A stretch of DNA of 64,000 nucleotides from Streptomyces mirabilis (GCF_039503195.1 NZ_JBCJKP010000001.1:10788001-10852000); one strand, 5' to 3'; numbered from the stretch's first letter, positions 17,952 to 27,413 are shown. A program made the numbers and translations. The notes: generated by a model from the sequence alone, not told the origin.

Positions 17952-18539
17952 ATGGTCCTGAGTACGGTCACGTCCACGGCGATCGTGATCACGGTGACCC
18001 TGTACTGCATGGCGGCCCTGCCGACCATCAAACAGTTCTGCTACCGCTTCGTGGCGGCCAGTCGCCGTGAGCGGGTCGAGGGCGTGGCCGAAGAGATCAT
18101 GAACCGGATAGGGAAGTTCATGCTCGGGAACCTCGTCACCTCGGGGATCGCCGGCGTGGCGACCGTCGGCTGGTGCGCGTCCACCGGTGTCCCGTACGCC
18201 GCCGCGCTGGGCGTCTTCACCGCCCTGATGGACCTGATCCCGATCGTCGGCTCCACTGTCGCCGGAATCGTCGTCAGCCTCGTCGCACTGTCCGTGTCCC
18301 TGCCGATCGCGATCGCGACCGCGGTCTTCTACGTCGTCTTCCGGGTCGCCGAGGACTACCTCATCGTGCCGAGGACGATGAAGTTCGCCGTCGATGTCCA
18401 CCCGTTGGTCACCGTGCTTGCGGTGCTGGTCGGCGGAGCGCTCCTTGGCATCATCGGCGCCCTCGTCGCCATCCCGGCGGCCGTCGCCGCCGGCCTGGTC
18501 CTCGACGAGTACGTGTTTCCCAAGAAGGAGCGCACATGA
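17952..18539 (+). pseudogene. AI-2E family transporter, C-terminal part only
   Basis: 195 residues corresponding to the C-terminal half of AI-2E-family (PF01594) membrane proteins. Helices include IVITVTLYCMAALPTIKQFC, GNLVTSGIAGVATVGW, ALGVFTALMDLIPIVGS and LLGIIGALVAIPAAVAAGLV. The DLIPIVGS motif and the final AIPAAV helix are hallmarks of the family. Complete members have 330-380 residues and eight helices, and the N-terminal half is missing here. The frame opens right after a junction at about 17940, so this is a 5'-truncated gene. Confidence 0.8.
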
Positions 18540-18645
18540 CGCCGCGCTCCTCGCCTCCTGGGAGACCCTCCCGAGGGTTGCTGAGATTCCGGTGACAGGA
18601 CGGGTGACCGTACGTACGCGACCGACCCACGAGGAGACGAGAGAC

Positions 18646-18866
18646 ATGGTGCAGATCGGGTACACGATGATGACCGAGCAGGCCGGTCCACGGGAGCTGG
18701 TGGGCCACGTGGTCGGCGCCGAGCGGGCCGGCTTCGACTGCTCGGTCACATCCGACCACTACTTCCCCTGGCTGGATTCCCAGGGCCACGCCTCCTACGC
18801 ATGGAGTGTGCTCGGCGCCGCCGCGCAGGCCACGGACCGCTTCCCCGTCATGACCTACGTGACATC
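18646..18866 (+). pseudogene. LLM-class F420-dependent oxidoreductase, N-terminal fragment
   Basis: From ATG 18646, behind the GAGGAGACGAGAGAC leader, the frame reads MVQIGYTMMTEQAGPRELVG, then SDHYFPWLDSQGHASYAWSV and ATDRFPVMTYVT. This is the start of a luciferase-like monooxygenase-class F420-dependent enzyme (families run ~320 residues). The match stops at about residue 73, where HAD-phosphatase sequence begins in another frame. It is a clean chimeric junction. Confidence 0.75.
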
Positions 18867-19497
18867 GGAACACTCGTCGACACCAACCACTCGCACGTCG
18901 TCACCTGGTGGGAGGCGTTCAGACAAGGCGATCACCGCGTCCCCATGCGGGAGATCCGCCGGGTTGTGGGCCTCGGCAGCGACGACCTGATCGAGCACCT
19001 GCTCGGCAAGGACCGCGACCCCGACGACGAGCAGTTCGTCGCGGCCCATCACGCCCTCTACTCCACCTACTTCGACCGGCTGCCGACGCTCGACGCGGCG
19101 GGCGACCGCTGCGCGCACTGGCCGGGCGAGGCTGGACGATCGTCCTGGCGACGTCGGCGAGCGGCGCGGAACTCTCCGCGCTGAGCCGTGCGATCGACGC
19201 GGACGACGTCATCCTCGCCGACGACGTCGCCGACGACGTCGCCGACGGCAAGCCCGCCCCCGACCCCGTCCAACAGGCCAGGGAACTCGCGGACGTTCCG
19301 AGCGAACGGGCCGTGTTCGTCGGCGACACGGTCTGGGACATGAAGGCTGCCGTCCGGGACGCAGTGGTGCCGGTGGCGGTGCTGTCGGGTGGGATCCCGC
19401 GCGCGGACCTGGAGAGTGCCGGGGCCCACGCCGTCTACCAGGACCCGCCGACCTCCTCGGACGTCTGGACTCCAGCGTCTTCGCCCAACCGGAGTGA
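18866..19497 (+). pseudogene. HAD-family phosphatase, 5'-truncated and frameshifted
   Basis: The segment reads DIGTLVDTNHSHVVTWWEAF, then EIRRVVGLGSDDLIEHLLGK, and after a slip near 19125 continues LRALAGRGWTIVLATSASGA and RAVFVGDTVWDMKAAV. These are HAD motifs I (damaged), II (TSAS) and IV (GDTVWD). The usual DxDGTLVD start is altered to D-I-GTLVD because the gene is fused to the LLM fragment, so the nucleophilic aspartate is lost. There is a run of Asp-Asp-Val repeats (ADDVADDVADG) in the cap region. Not functional as it stands. Confidence 0.75.
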
Positions 19498-19674
19498 CCC
19501 GGTCCTCCGGAGGTACCGGGTCAGCGGGTGGTGCGTACGGAATCGTCCAGGGTCCTGAGGAAGGGGACGGCCAGTCCTCGTCGGCCGTGACCGTCAGCCG
19601 GTGGCCCGTGACCGTCAGCCGGTCGTCAAGGTGAACCGACGGCAAGCTGCCGCTGCTCAGGGCCTGTTCGGCTG
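19498..19674. other. Intergenic with an imperfect direct repeat
   Basis: Between the HAD remnant and transaldolase. The segment contains two back-to-back copies of GTGACCGTCAGCCGGT (about 19587-19622). The second copy differs only at its edges. No gene is seen. Confidence 0.4.
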
Positions 19675-20844
19675 CTAGGGGGAGACGGGCGGCGAGCCCG
19701 CTCCGGTGCCCTCGTGCGCGGCGTCGACGGTACCCAACTCGTGGCTGACGCTGGCGCTCAGTTCGGCCCAGCTCTTGTCGAACTTGGCCAAACCCTCGCG
19801 TTCCAGGGCGTCGGTGACGTCGGCGAAGTCCACTCCGACGCGCTCCAGCGCCGCGAACTGATCCAGTGCCGCCGCGCGTTTGTCGGCCGCCGGCGCGTCG
19901 TGGGGGAGTGTGCCATGGTCGGCGTACGCGGCCAGGGCACTGCCGGGCATAGTGTTCACGGTACCGGGGATGGCCAGCTCGCTGACGTACATCGTGTCGG
20001 GGTAGGCCGGGTCCTTGACGCCGGTAGACGCCCACAGCGGGCGCTGCGGTCGGGCCCCGGCCTCGGCCAGGCGCTGCCGGAGCGGCTCCGTGGCCGCTGA
20101 CTCGTAAGCCTCGTACGCCAGGCGGGCGTTGGCGACCGCTGTCCTGCCCTTGAGTGCGAGGGCCTCGGGTGTGCCGATGGCGTCGAGGCGGCGGTCCACC
20201 TCGGTGTCCACGCGGGAGACGAAGAACGAGGCGACCGAGTGGATGCCGGTGAGAGCGTGGCCGGCCTGACGGGCCCGCTCCAGGCCGGCCGCATGGGCGT
20301 CCATCACCGCGCGGTAGCGGTCCAGAGAGAAGATCAACGTGACATTGACGCTGATCCCGTGCGCCACGACCTCGGTGATGGCCGTGAGTCCCTCGCGAGT
20401 GGCCGGGATCTTGACGAACAGATTCGGCTCCTGCACGGCGTCCCACAGTTTCACCGCCTGCTTGACGGTGGCGTCGGAATCCTTGGCCAGCCGGGGGTCG
20501 ACCTCGATCGACACCCGCCCGTCCAGGCCGTCGGTCCTCTCGTGTATGGGTGCGAAGACGCGGCAGGCGGCTCGTACGTCGTCGGTGGTGATGGCGAAGA
20601 CGGCGTCCTCGACGCTCGCACCTTCGGCGGCCAGCCTGCGGAGCTGCTCGGTGTAGCGGTCTCCACGGGACAGCGCGGAGGCGAAGATCGTGGGGTTCGT
20701 GGTGACCCCGACGACATACCGGTCGGCGATCAGTTTCTCCAGCTCGCCGCCGGCCAGCAGCTCGCGGGACAGGTCGTCGAGCCAGATCGACACCCCGGCG
20801 GCGGCCAGGTCGGCGAGCGGGTCGGATGCGGTGGAACGGGACAT
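19675..20844 (-). CDS. tal: Transaldolase
   Basis: A 389-residue transaldolase of the pentose phosphate pathway, transferring a dihydroxyacetone unit between sugar phosphates. The start is ATG 20844, preceded by GGAG with seven-base spacing. The Schiff-base lysine is Lys145 in NLFVKIPAT. Other family marks are [33 protein letters not shown] and [16 protein letters not shown]. Length and motif order match the long actinobacterial type. Streptomyces usually has one copy beside transketolase; this one has no tkt, zwf or pgi neighbour, so it is probably a second, stress-associated copy (inference). Confidence 0.95.
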   Translation of the reverse strand: MSRSTASDPLADLAAAGVSIWLDDLSRELLAGGELEKLIADRYVVGVTTNPTIFASALSRGDRYTEQLRRLAAEGASVEDAVFAITTDDVRAACRVFAPIHERTDGLDGRVSIEVDPRLAKDSDATVKQAVKLWDAVQEPNLFVKIPATREGLTAITEVVAHGISVNVTLIFSLDRYRAVMDAHAAGLERARQAGHALTGIHSVASFFVSRVDTEVDRRLDAIGTPEALALKGRTAVANARLAYEAYESAATEPLRQRLAEAGARPQRPLWASTGVKDPAYPDTMYVSELAIPGTVNTMPGSALAAYADHGTLPHDAPAADKRAAALDQFAALERVGVDFADVTDALEREGLAKFDKSWAELSASVSHELGTVDAAHEGTGAGSPPVSP

Positions 20845-20994
20845 GCTGAATCTCCAAGCAGAGGGAGGGGCGGGCACTGTGCGGTGCTCGGGCCGGATTC
20901 CAGGCGGCTGACGCCCAGCGCCTCGTGACGCCGGTACAAGCGGGCGGATGGGGCGGGAGGTGGGTTCCGGTCCGTCTCGAGGTGCCGAGCAGGT

Positions 20995-21239
20995 CATTCG
21001 TGCGCGCTGGGAACCCGGAGAGGAACCTGGGGAGCGTCGAGCTTGGCGGCGCTGAGCTGCTCGCCCAGTTCGCCCAGCCGGTTGCGGCCGAGGGCGGAGC
21101 GGACCTGGGGGAACCACTCCTTCTCTTCCTCCTCGACGCGCCTCGTCCTCATTGCCGACGACGGCGGCCAGCACGACGATGTCGGCGGCTGTCGTTCTCC
21201 CACAGCTGCAGCCCAAACGCACAGGCGCCTCACCATAGG
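20995..21239 (-). pseudogene. Hemerythrin-like C-terminus joined to a flavodoxin-like scrap
   Basis: The minus strand ends [20 protein letters not shown] followed by [12 protein letters not shown] and [10 protein letters not shown]. This is the last part of hemerythrin/HHE-like proteins, including the E-E-E-W-F-P helix. Upstream in another frame is [18 protein letters not shown], which resembles the ADILLLA and [11 protein letters not shown] segments of the flavodoxin gene at 21377. I infer two decayed genes joined by deletion. The flavodoxin part is tentative. Confidence 0.45.
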
Positions 21240-21376
21240 AAACGGCGTCCGAAGCTGGAGCCGTCACGCCTACGGCCCGGCCCTCACTCGCGTCGGATAC
21301 GGAATCCCGGGTACCCGGGGTCCTCCATGTCTGAGGCCGAAGCTCCTCCGGCCTCCACACCCGATCGGGAGTTCTC

Positions 21377-21973
21377 ATGATTCGTGCCGTGGCGCTCGTT
21401 TGTCCCCTCACCCCTTCCCCCGCCCCTTCGAGCGGCCATCACCTCGCCGGACAGGTGATGTCCGAACTCGCCGACCTCGGGGCCCAGGGCGAGACGATCC
21501 GGGTGGCCGATCACCACGTCCGCCCGGGCATCGCCCGCGACATGGGCGAGGGCGACGACTGGCCGCAGCTGTGGGAGAAGGTGATGGAGGCCGACATCCT
21601 CCTCCTCGCAATCTGGCTCGGCCACCCCTCCAGCCTCTGCCAGCGCGTCCTGGAGCGGCTCAACGCCGACATCTCCGAGACCGACGGCGAGGGACGCCAA
21701 CTGCCCTACGGGAAGGTCGGTCTGGCCGCCGTCGTGGGCAACGAGGACGGGGCGCACAAGGTGAGCGCCGACGTCTTCCAGGGTCTCAACGACCTCGGGT
21801 TCTCCCTGCCGCCCGGCGCGGTCACCTACTGGGTCGGCGAAGCCCAGTAGGGCACCGACTACCAGGACCTCGACAAGACCCCCGAAGCGGTCGCCGCCAC
21901 CACCAAGACGCTTGCCGCGAACGCCTTCCATCTGGCGAAACTGCTCCAGGGCGCGCCCTACCCGCCCAGCTGA
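21377..21973 (+). pseudogene. Flavodoxin/NADPH-dependent FMN reductase-like protein with premature stop
   Basis: A flavodoxin-fold protein of ~198 codons starting ATG 21377. It shows [20 protein letters not shown], then WPQLWEKVMEADILLLAIWL, SSLCQRVLERLNADI and [23 protein letters not shown] at 21848-21850 interrupts it after GAVTYWVGEAQ. The same frame continues at once with GTDYQDLDKTPEAVAATTKT and ends TGA at 21971-21973, which is the expected C-terminus. So the only visible lesion is this stop. If translated, the 157-residue product lacks the last ~40 residues, including a helix that packs on the FMN fold. Confidence 0.8.
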
Positions 21974-22162
21974 TCGGTGCCCGGTGCCGTCGGCGGTCGA
22001 GGGTGCTCACCGTGGATACCCGAAGTCGTGGTCGCGAGCCCGGGTGCCCGCACGCGGCATTGCCGCGCGGGGCCGGTGGAGCCCGTCGTACACGCCGACG
22101 GCTCCCGTCCTGTGAACCAGGGGGGAGCCGTCCGGCTGGCGCGGGCGTATGCCCTCAGTCGG

Positions 22163-22441
22163 TCAGGCGTGCCGGTGCGCGTGCCGGTTGCCGGTGACGA
22201 CGCGGTAGAGCAGGAGCAGGATGAGGGAGCCCACGATCGCGGCGATCCAGGTGGAGAGGTCGAAGAATCCGTCGATGGAGTCGACGCCGAGGATCACCTT
22301 GCCGAGCCAGCCGCCGAGCAGACCGCCGACGATGCCGATGAGCATGGTGACGATGATGCCGCCGGGGTCCTTGCCCGGCATGAGGATCTTGGCGATGGCG
22401 CCGGCGAGCAGGCCGATGATGATCCACGCGATGATTCCCAT
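22163..22441 (-). CDS. GlsB/YeaQ/YmgE family stress membrane protein
   Basis: A 92-residue membrane protein of the transglycosylase-associated family (PF04226; YeaQ/YmgE/GlsB). Helices are GIIAWIIIGLLAGAIAKIL, IIVTMLIGIVGGLLGGWL and TWIAAIVGSLILLLLYRVV, with the Gly-rich GGLLGGWLGK motif. A PGKDPGG loop links the first two. A GGAGA-type site lies just upstream of ATG 22441. Such proteins are induced by general stress; the molecular activity is not established. It lies beside the CocE gene but with separate signals. Confidence 0.93.
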   Translation of the reverse strand: MGIIAWIIIGLLAGAIAKILMPGKDPGGIIVTMLIGIVGGLLGGWLGKVILGVDSIDGFFDLSTWIAAIVGSLILLLLYRVVTGNRHAHRHA

Positions 22442-22597
22442 GATGCGTCTCCTCTTCCTGGGACAAAGGCTGTGTCAGCTCTTCGTGTGCACCGAAAGGG
22501 CCCGCACAAACGTCACAACCGGCAATTGCGGCAAGCCACTTGAGGTCACGTCACCGACCTCGCACGTGGCCGCCTTCGTACCTGCGCGCGCAACGGC

Positions 22598-24619
22598 CTA
22601 CAGCGCGTCCCTGGGGACCGACTCGTTCCAGGTGCGCGAGGCGACGCGTCGGCCGCCCTCGTAGGCGTCCAGCGTGGCGTTGACGTGGAACTCCTCGGCG
22701 TCGCAGGTCAACGTCGTGCTCGTACGGACCTGTACGTCCCACTCCTTGCGCCGGAAACTCATGGTCCACGTCACCTCCCCGGCCGGTGAGGTGAAGTCGT
22801 CTGCGACCGAGGTGTACCGCTCGTGGACGCGGCAGCCGACGTCGAGGTCCATCGCGTCGTAGTGGACCGTGCCGCGGTCCTTGACGATGTCCAACGCCGC
22901 GCCGTAGTCGATCAGATCACGGCTCACCTCCCAGCGCTGCTCGGGCGGGGTCACCGGGGTCGTCGTGAGCGGGGCCGTGCCTTCGGGTGCCTCGAAGGGG
23001 GCCGAGGTATCCGGTTCGTCGGCAGGGCGGACCGGCAGGACGAGGCGGCACGGTTGCTCGTGGACGGTCAGGAGCGTGGGCCGTGGCGGTGGCCAGGCCA
23101 GCGGCCAGTACGACGTGGACAGTGAGAGCCGTACCCGGTGCCCCGGCGGGAACGCCTGCGCCACACCGTTCAAGTGCACCGTGGCTCGCTGGAGTTGACC
23201 CGGTTCCAGGGGTGCCGGTTCGTCCGTGCTGTCCCGGCGGGTGAGGTTGAGGACGCCGTAGGTGACCCGGGTGGCGCTGCCGTCCGGGGCCACGTCCGAC
23301 AGCCGGGCGGCTACCATGGCCACCGGCTGGTCCGCGCTTACCTCCAGTTCGACGCGAGGCGCCCCGAGGATCTCCAGCCGTTCCGGCAAGGGCTCGGTCT
23401 CGTAGACCAGGGAGCCGCCGTCCTCCTCGCGCTGGTCGTAGGGCAGGTCCGGCGGGGCGTTGTAGGAGGCCCACTTTCCGGCGAACTGGCCCACGGACAG
23501 CGGGGATTTCAGCGTCTGGCTCCCTCCGTCGTCGGGGGCTTCGTCCTCGGCGGTGAGGTGGCGGGAGCGCAGGGCGTACGCGGTGTCGCGCACGTGCTCC
23601 GAAGGCCAGGCGGGTTCGCCGACCCACCGGCCGGGGCGGTCCTCGTACGAGGTGGAGGGCGGCACGCTGTCCTGCATCCACGCGCGGAGCATCGGACCGT
23701 CCATCGCCCCGTTGTCCGCCCCCTTCAGCCAGTGGTCCCACCAGCGCACCACTTCCTGGAGATAGCCGATGGCGGGTCCGGGCTCGCCCAGGTGCGGATA
23801 CTTGTGGGACCAAGGGCCGATCAACCCCTTGCACGGCACGTCCAGGTGGGCGAGCAGACGGGTCACCGCGTTCGAGTAGCCGTCCGCCCAGCCGCTGGAG
23901 GCGAGGACGGGGCAGCGTACGGCGGTGTAGTCCTCGCACACCGACGCGTGCCGCCAGTAACTGTCGCGGCGCTGGTGGCGCAGCCAGTTCAGCACCCACG
24001 GTTCGGCGGCGTCCAGACGCTCGTGCCACATCTCGCGCCAGCGCTCGCCGACGGCCGACGGGTCCGGGGGGCATGTGGCGTAGGCGAACATGGTGCCCGC
24101 TTCGGCGAGGTTGTCGGACAGCATCGCGCCGCCCATGTAGTGCATGTCGTCGGCGTAGCGGTCGTCGGTGAACGAGGAGATGACGATGGCCCGCAGACTC
24201 GGGGGCTGTCGAGCGGCCACTTGCAGCGCGGCGAAGGCGCCCCAGGAGATGCCCATCATTCCGGTCGTGCCGTCGCACCAGGACTGTGCGGCCAGCCAGT
24301 CGAGCACCGCCTCGGCGTCGCTCTGCTCGACTTCGAGGTACTCGTCGGCGAGGACGCCCTCGGAGTCGCCTGTACCGCGCAGGTCGACGCGGACACACGC
24401 ATAGCCGTGCCCGGCGATGTAGGGGTGGTGGATCGAGTCGCGGACCGAACTCAGATCGCCCTTGCGGTAGGGGATGTACTCCAGGATCGCCGGGACGGGG
24501 GAGTCGTGCGAGGAGACCGGGCGCCAGATTCGCGCGGAGAGGTGGACGCCGTCCGGCATCGGGATCCTGACGTGGTCCTCCTGCCTGGTGGTGTGGGGGA
24601 GGTTCTCGATGTATCGCAT
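22598..24619 (-). CDS. CocE/NonD family hydrolase (X-Pro dipeptidyl-peptidase-like)
   Basis: A 673-residue alpha/beta-hydrolase of the CocE/NonD group (peptidase S15). Residues 1-330 are the hydrolase core: YIPYRKGD, the DLRGTGDSEG oxyanion region, nucleophile Ser125 in GMMGISWGAF, and His in GPWSHKYP. The C-terminal jelly-roll (PepX_C) spans about 380-530, followed by ~140 further residues. It probably cleaves esters or amides of acyl/aminoacyl compounds. The start lies seven bases after the ATP-grasp gene stop on the same strand, so the two form an operon with coupled translation. That suggests the ligase makes, and the hydrolase trims or releases, an amide or ester product (inference). Confidence 0.92.
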   Translation of the reverse strand: MRYIENLPHTTRQEDHVRIPMPDGVHLSARIWRPVSSHDSPVPAILEYIPYRKGDLSSVRDSIHHPYIAGHGYACVRVDLRGTGDSEGVLADEYLEVEQSDAEAVLDWLAAQSWCDGTTGMMGISWGAFAALQVAARQPPSLRAIVISSFTDDRYADDMHYMGGAMLSDNLAEAGTMFAYATCPPDPSAVGERWREMWHERLDAAEPWVLNWLRHQRRDSYWRHASVCEDYTAVRCPVLASSGWADGYSNAVTRLLAHLDVPCKGLIGPWSHKYPHLGEPGPAIGYLQEVVRWWDHWLKGADNGAMDGPMLRAWMQDSVPPSTSYEDRPGRWVGEPAWPSEHVRDTAYALRSRHLTAEDEAPDDGGSQTLKSPLSVGQFAGKWASYNAPPDLPYDQREEDGGSLVYETEPLPERLEILGAPRVELEVSADQPVAMVAARLSDVAPDGSATRVTYGVLNLTRRDSTDEPAPLEPGQLQRATVHLNGVAQAFPPGHRVRLSLSTSYWPLAWPPPRPTLLTVHEQPCRLVLPVRPADEPDTSAPFEAPEGTAPLTTTPVTPPEQRWEVSRDLIDYGAALDIVKDRGTVHYDAMDLDVGCRVHERYTSVADDFTSPAGEVTWTMSFRRKEWDVQVRTSTTLTCDAEEFHVNATLDAYEGGRRVASRTWNESVPRDAL

Positions 24620-24626
24620 ACGTCCC

Positions 24627-25937
24627 TCAGGCCGTGTGGTCGGTCGTACGGTCGGTCGGGTGGTCGAAGGCGAGGCGCAGCGCGGCGACGCAGCGGTCGT
24701 ACTTTTCGCGCAGTTCGTGCTCGTCGGCGCCGCCGGTGAAGATGTGCGCCACCTCGTAGCTGTAACTGTCCTGCTGGTCGACGTCCGACAGGCGCTGTCC
24801 CTCGTCGGGCACGATGTCGATCCGAACGCCCGGTATCTCCTTCTCGATGCGGGCCACTTCCTCGGGCGAGGGCACCTCGCGCACGACTCCGTCGGCGAAC
24901 CAGCGGTAGTACCACTTGGCGGCCAGGGCGTACGGCCCCTGCCCGGACGGCATGGTCGGGTCCTCGTCCAGGGCGAGCGCGAGCATGCAGTGGTGGTTGG
25001 GCACGCCGTCGACGTAGGCGAAGAGCTCCGCGTGTGCCTGGGAGTGACGGGGGTTGATCTCCAGGATCGAGATCCCGTCGGTGGCCGGGTCGTAGAAGAA
25101 CTCGATGCTGAACGTCGCCTGCCGCCAGCCGATGTGCCGCATGACCCGTTTCGACACCTCGCGCAGGCGCTGCTGTACCGGTTCTGGCAGGGCGGAGGGG
25201 TACTGGTGGCGCAGGAAGCTGGTGGAATCCGGGTAGTTGATCGAGTCGAGAACGCCGTACACGGTGATCTCGCCGTCGTGCTCGTATCCCTCGACCGCGG
25301 CCTGTACGCCGTTGAGCGTCTCCTCTGCGAGGCAGACCTGGCCGCCGACCCCGGCCATCTCCGGTGGCAGGTCGAGCTGGTCCAGGATGTATTCGAAGGG
25401 GCGGCCGACGCGGTGGATGCCCTGGCCGATGTGCTCCACGGCCGTGCGGAACTCGTCCATATCTCCTACGCCGTAGGCGAGTTCGGAGGAGTACGACAAC
25501 GCTGGCTTGACCCACATGGGGAAGCCCACGCCCTCCGGCGGCCGTGGGGCGGCCGCGTCGAGATCCACCCGGCCGAAGCGCGGATGTTCCGTGGCCACCT
25601 CCTGCTGCACGAGACGGCTCCAGTACTTGTGCTCGCACTTGACCACCGACTCCAGACTGGTGGCGCGTGTCCTGTACTCCTTTGCGAGCAGTGCGACGAG
25701 CGTGCTCACCGGGAAGTCCCAGTAGCCGACGATCGCGTCGATCGGTTCGTCGAAGCCGTCCAGCATGCTTCGCGCCCGGTCGATCAGGTCCGGTACGGTC
25801 ACCTCGCCGTGCTGGAGTTCCTGGATGGTCAGCAGCGGATGGAAGCGCAGCTCTTCGGCGCGGGGAACGGCCCGCAGGGTCCGCAGGTTGGCGTCATCGA
25901 GACCGACGACGAATACGTTCCGGGGACGTGGGCTCAC
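24627..25937 (-). CDS. ATP-grasp ligase, first gene of operon with CocE hydrolase
   Basis: A 436-residue ATP-grasp enzyme. An N-terminal Rossmann-like part (NVFVVGLDDANLRTLRAV) precedes the ATP-grasp fold. Visible are the lysine-bearing MWVKPALSYSSELAYGV, the GEITVYGVLDSI strand, and the metal-binding end SIEFFYDP...ISILEINPRHSQ with E-x-N-P-R. Members form amide bonds between carboxylates and amines through acyl phosphates; substrates vary and cannot be read here. The last ~80 residues are an extra domain. The start at 25937 is the only good in-frame Met near the Rossmann strand. The stop precedes the CocE start by seven bases. Confidence 0.9.
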   Translation of the reverse strand: MSPRPRNVFVVGLDDANLRTLRAVPRAEELRFHPLLTIQELQHGEVTVPDLIDRARSMLDGFDEPIDAIVGYWDFPVSTLVALLAKEYRTRATSLESVVKCEHKYWSRLVQQEVATEHPRFGRVDLDAAAPRPPEGVGFPMWVKPALSYSSELAYGVGDMDEFRTAVEHIGQGIHRVGRPFEYILDQLDLPPEMAGVGGQVCLAEETLNGVQAAVEGYEHDGEITVYGVLDSINYPDSTSFLRHQYPSALPEPVQQRLREVSKRVMRHIGWRQATFSIEFFYDPATDGISILEINPRHSQAHAELFAYVDGVPNHHCMLALALDEDPTMPSGQGPYALAAKWYYRWFADGVVREVPSPEEVARIEKEIPGVRIDIVPDEGQRLSDVDQQDSYSYEVAHIFTGGADEHELREKYDRCVAALRLAFDHPTDRTTDHTA

Positions 25938-25994
25938 GGACGGCTCCAGGGATAGAGGTACGGAACGGCCGTGTACCCGCGAGACGATCAGGCA

Positions 25995-26748
25995 TACGGC
26001 GAACGCCTCACCACTGCTCGTCGAACCCGCTGACGACTCGGGCGTCAGTCACTTCCTGCCGGACGAGGGAGAGCTGTGGCAGATACGTGAGTACGCCGCT
26101 CAGCGCTCGCAGTAGCACCTCAAGGAGGCCGATCCGCACGCCTGTGTGCTGCCCCGGCTGTGGGGTCGGGCGAAGGTGGGCATGGCGGCCGTGGAGTTCG
26201 ACGAGTTCGGCGGGGGCCGCGCGGATCGCGTGCACGCTCGTCTGTTCGCCGATCTCATGGCCGACCTCGAACTGAACACCACCTACGGCCACTACCTCGA
26301 CGCGGCCGGCCCCGAGGCCCTCGCCACCGTGAACCTGATGTCCCTCTGCGGCCTGCACCGCGCCCTGCGAGGCGCTCTGGTCGGTCATTTCGCCACCGTA
26401 GAGATCACTTCGTCCCCGGGTTCACGTCGCCTGGCCCGGGCCAGGCGGCGCACCGGCGCCGGACCGGCCGCCGAGCACTTCTACGACGAGCACGTCGAGG
26501 CAGACGCCGTGCACGAGCAGGTCGTCCGACGGGAGGTCGTAGCGGGTCTGCTCGACGAGGAGCCGCACCTCGACGGCGATGTCGCCATCGGCGTGGACGC
26601 CACCACGTATCTCGAAGACCGCCTCGCCGAACACCTCCTCGGCGCGTGGCGAGCGGGGGAGTCGTCGCTGCGTATGCCGGTCTGGCCGCTGTTGCGACCA
26701 CGAACAGATTCTGCGGCAACCGCGAGAACCGGAGACGACACCCCATGA
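25995..26748 (+). pseudogene. Iron-containing redox enzyme (heme-oxygenase-like fold), 5'-truncated with premature stop
   Basis: Sequence from about 25995 matches the iron-containing redox enzyme (HDO/DUF3865-like) family: DDSGVSHFLPDEGELWQIRE, then after TAG at 26113-26115 the same frame gives HLKEADPHACVLPRLWGRAK. Next come EFDEFGGGRADRVHARLFAD, SLCGLHRALRGALVGHFATV and FYDEHVEADAVHEQVVRREV. The His/Glu iron ligands of this helical fold are visible (EFDEF, H-x-x-H-E). The TAG replaces an expected Tyr codon. The N-terminal third is also missing, cut at the start region of the divergent ATP-grasp gene. The tail runs into the methyltransferase start. Confidence 0.82.
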
Positions 26749-27371
26749 CCACGGTCACTCTGCCCGGTGTATCCACCCCGCAGGACGACACCGAGCTGCT
26801 CATCCGATTCCTGCGCGACGAACTCCTTCCCCCGCATGCCGAAGTCCTCGACGTGGGCACGGGAACAGGTGCCGTCGCGCTGGCGGCGGCCCGGCTCGGC
26901 GCCCGTGTCACGGCGATCGACATCTCCTGGCGGGCTGTTCTCAACGCCAAGGTCCACGCGCTGCTGGCGCGTCTCGCGATCCGCGTCAGACGCGGCGACC
27001 TGCTGGCTCCCGTCTCGGGCAGATCCTTCGACCTCATCCTCTCCGACCCGCCGTACGTGCCGGCCCCGACTGCCGCGTGCCCTCGGCGGGGTGCGGCGCG
27101 GGCCTGGGACGCGGGACACGACGGCCGCCTAGTGCTGGACCGGATCTGTCAGGACGCACCCGGACTCCTGAGGCCGGGGGGAGTGCTGCTGGTGGTCCAG
27201 TCCGCGCTGAGCGGCCCGGAAGAGACGCTGCGCCGGTTGCGGGCGGCGGGCCCGGACGCCGGAATCGTTGAACACCACCACGTTTCCTTCGGCCCCGTCC
27301 TGCGGTCCCGCACCGGTTGGCTGCGTGCCTCCGGCCTGATCGAGGCGATGCCGAGAAGTAAGAGCTGGTGA
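26745..27371 (+). CDS. HemK2/MTQ2-like protein methyltransferase
   Basis: A 208-residue SAM-dependent methyltransferase. The SAM-binding glycine loop is VLDVGTGTGAVAL (residues ~35-47), the acidic end of strand 2 is VTAIDISWRAV, and the signature SDPPYVP stands where HemK/MTQ2 enzymes have NPPY. These enzymes methylate glutamine in release factors or other proteins. The Asp for Asn at the motif is unusual and may change the substrate. The start ATG 26745 overlaps the end of the decayed iron-enzyme frame. The CDGSH gene follows in the same direction; iron enzyme, methyltransferase and CDGSH genes occur together in other Streptomyces (recalled, not checked). Confidence 0.87.
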   Translation: MTTVTLPGVSTPQDDTELLIRFLRDELLPPHAEVLDVGTGTGAVALAAARLGARVTAIDISWRAVLNAKVHALLARLAIRVRRGDLLAPVSGRSFDLILSDPPYVPAPTAACPRRGAARAWDAGHDGRLVLDRICQDAPGLLRPGGVLLVVQSALSGPEETLRRLRAAGPDAGIVEHHHVSFGPVLRSRTGWLRASGLIEAMPRSKSW

Positions 27372-27413
27372 TCCTTCGGGCCGTACGACTCTGACAAGCG
27401 CCGCTGCCGCATA

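Noticed and set aside
23138..25955. Long plus-strand frames opposite the CocE and ATP-grasp genes
   Set aside because: Antisense shadows; the minus-strand proteins have complete domain sets with catalytic residues.
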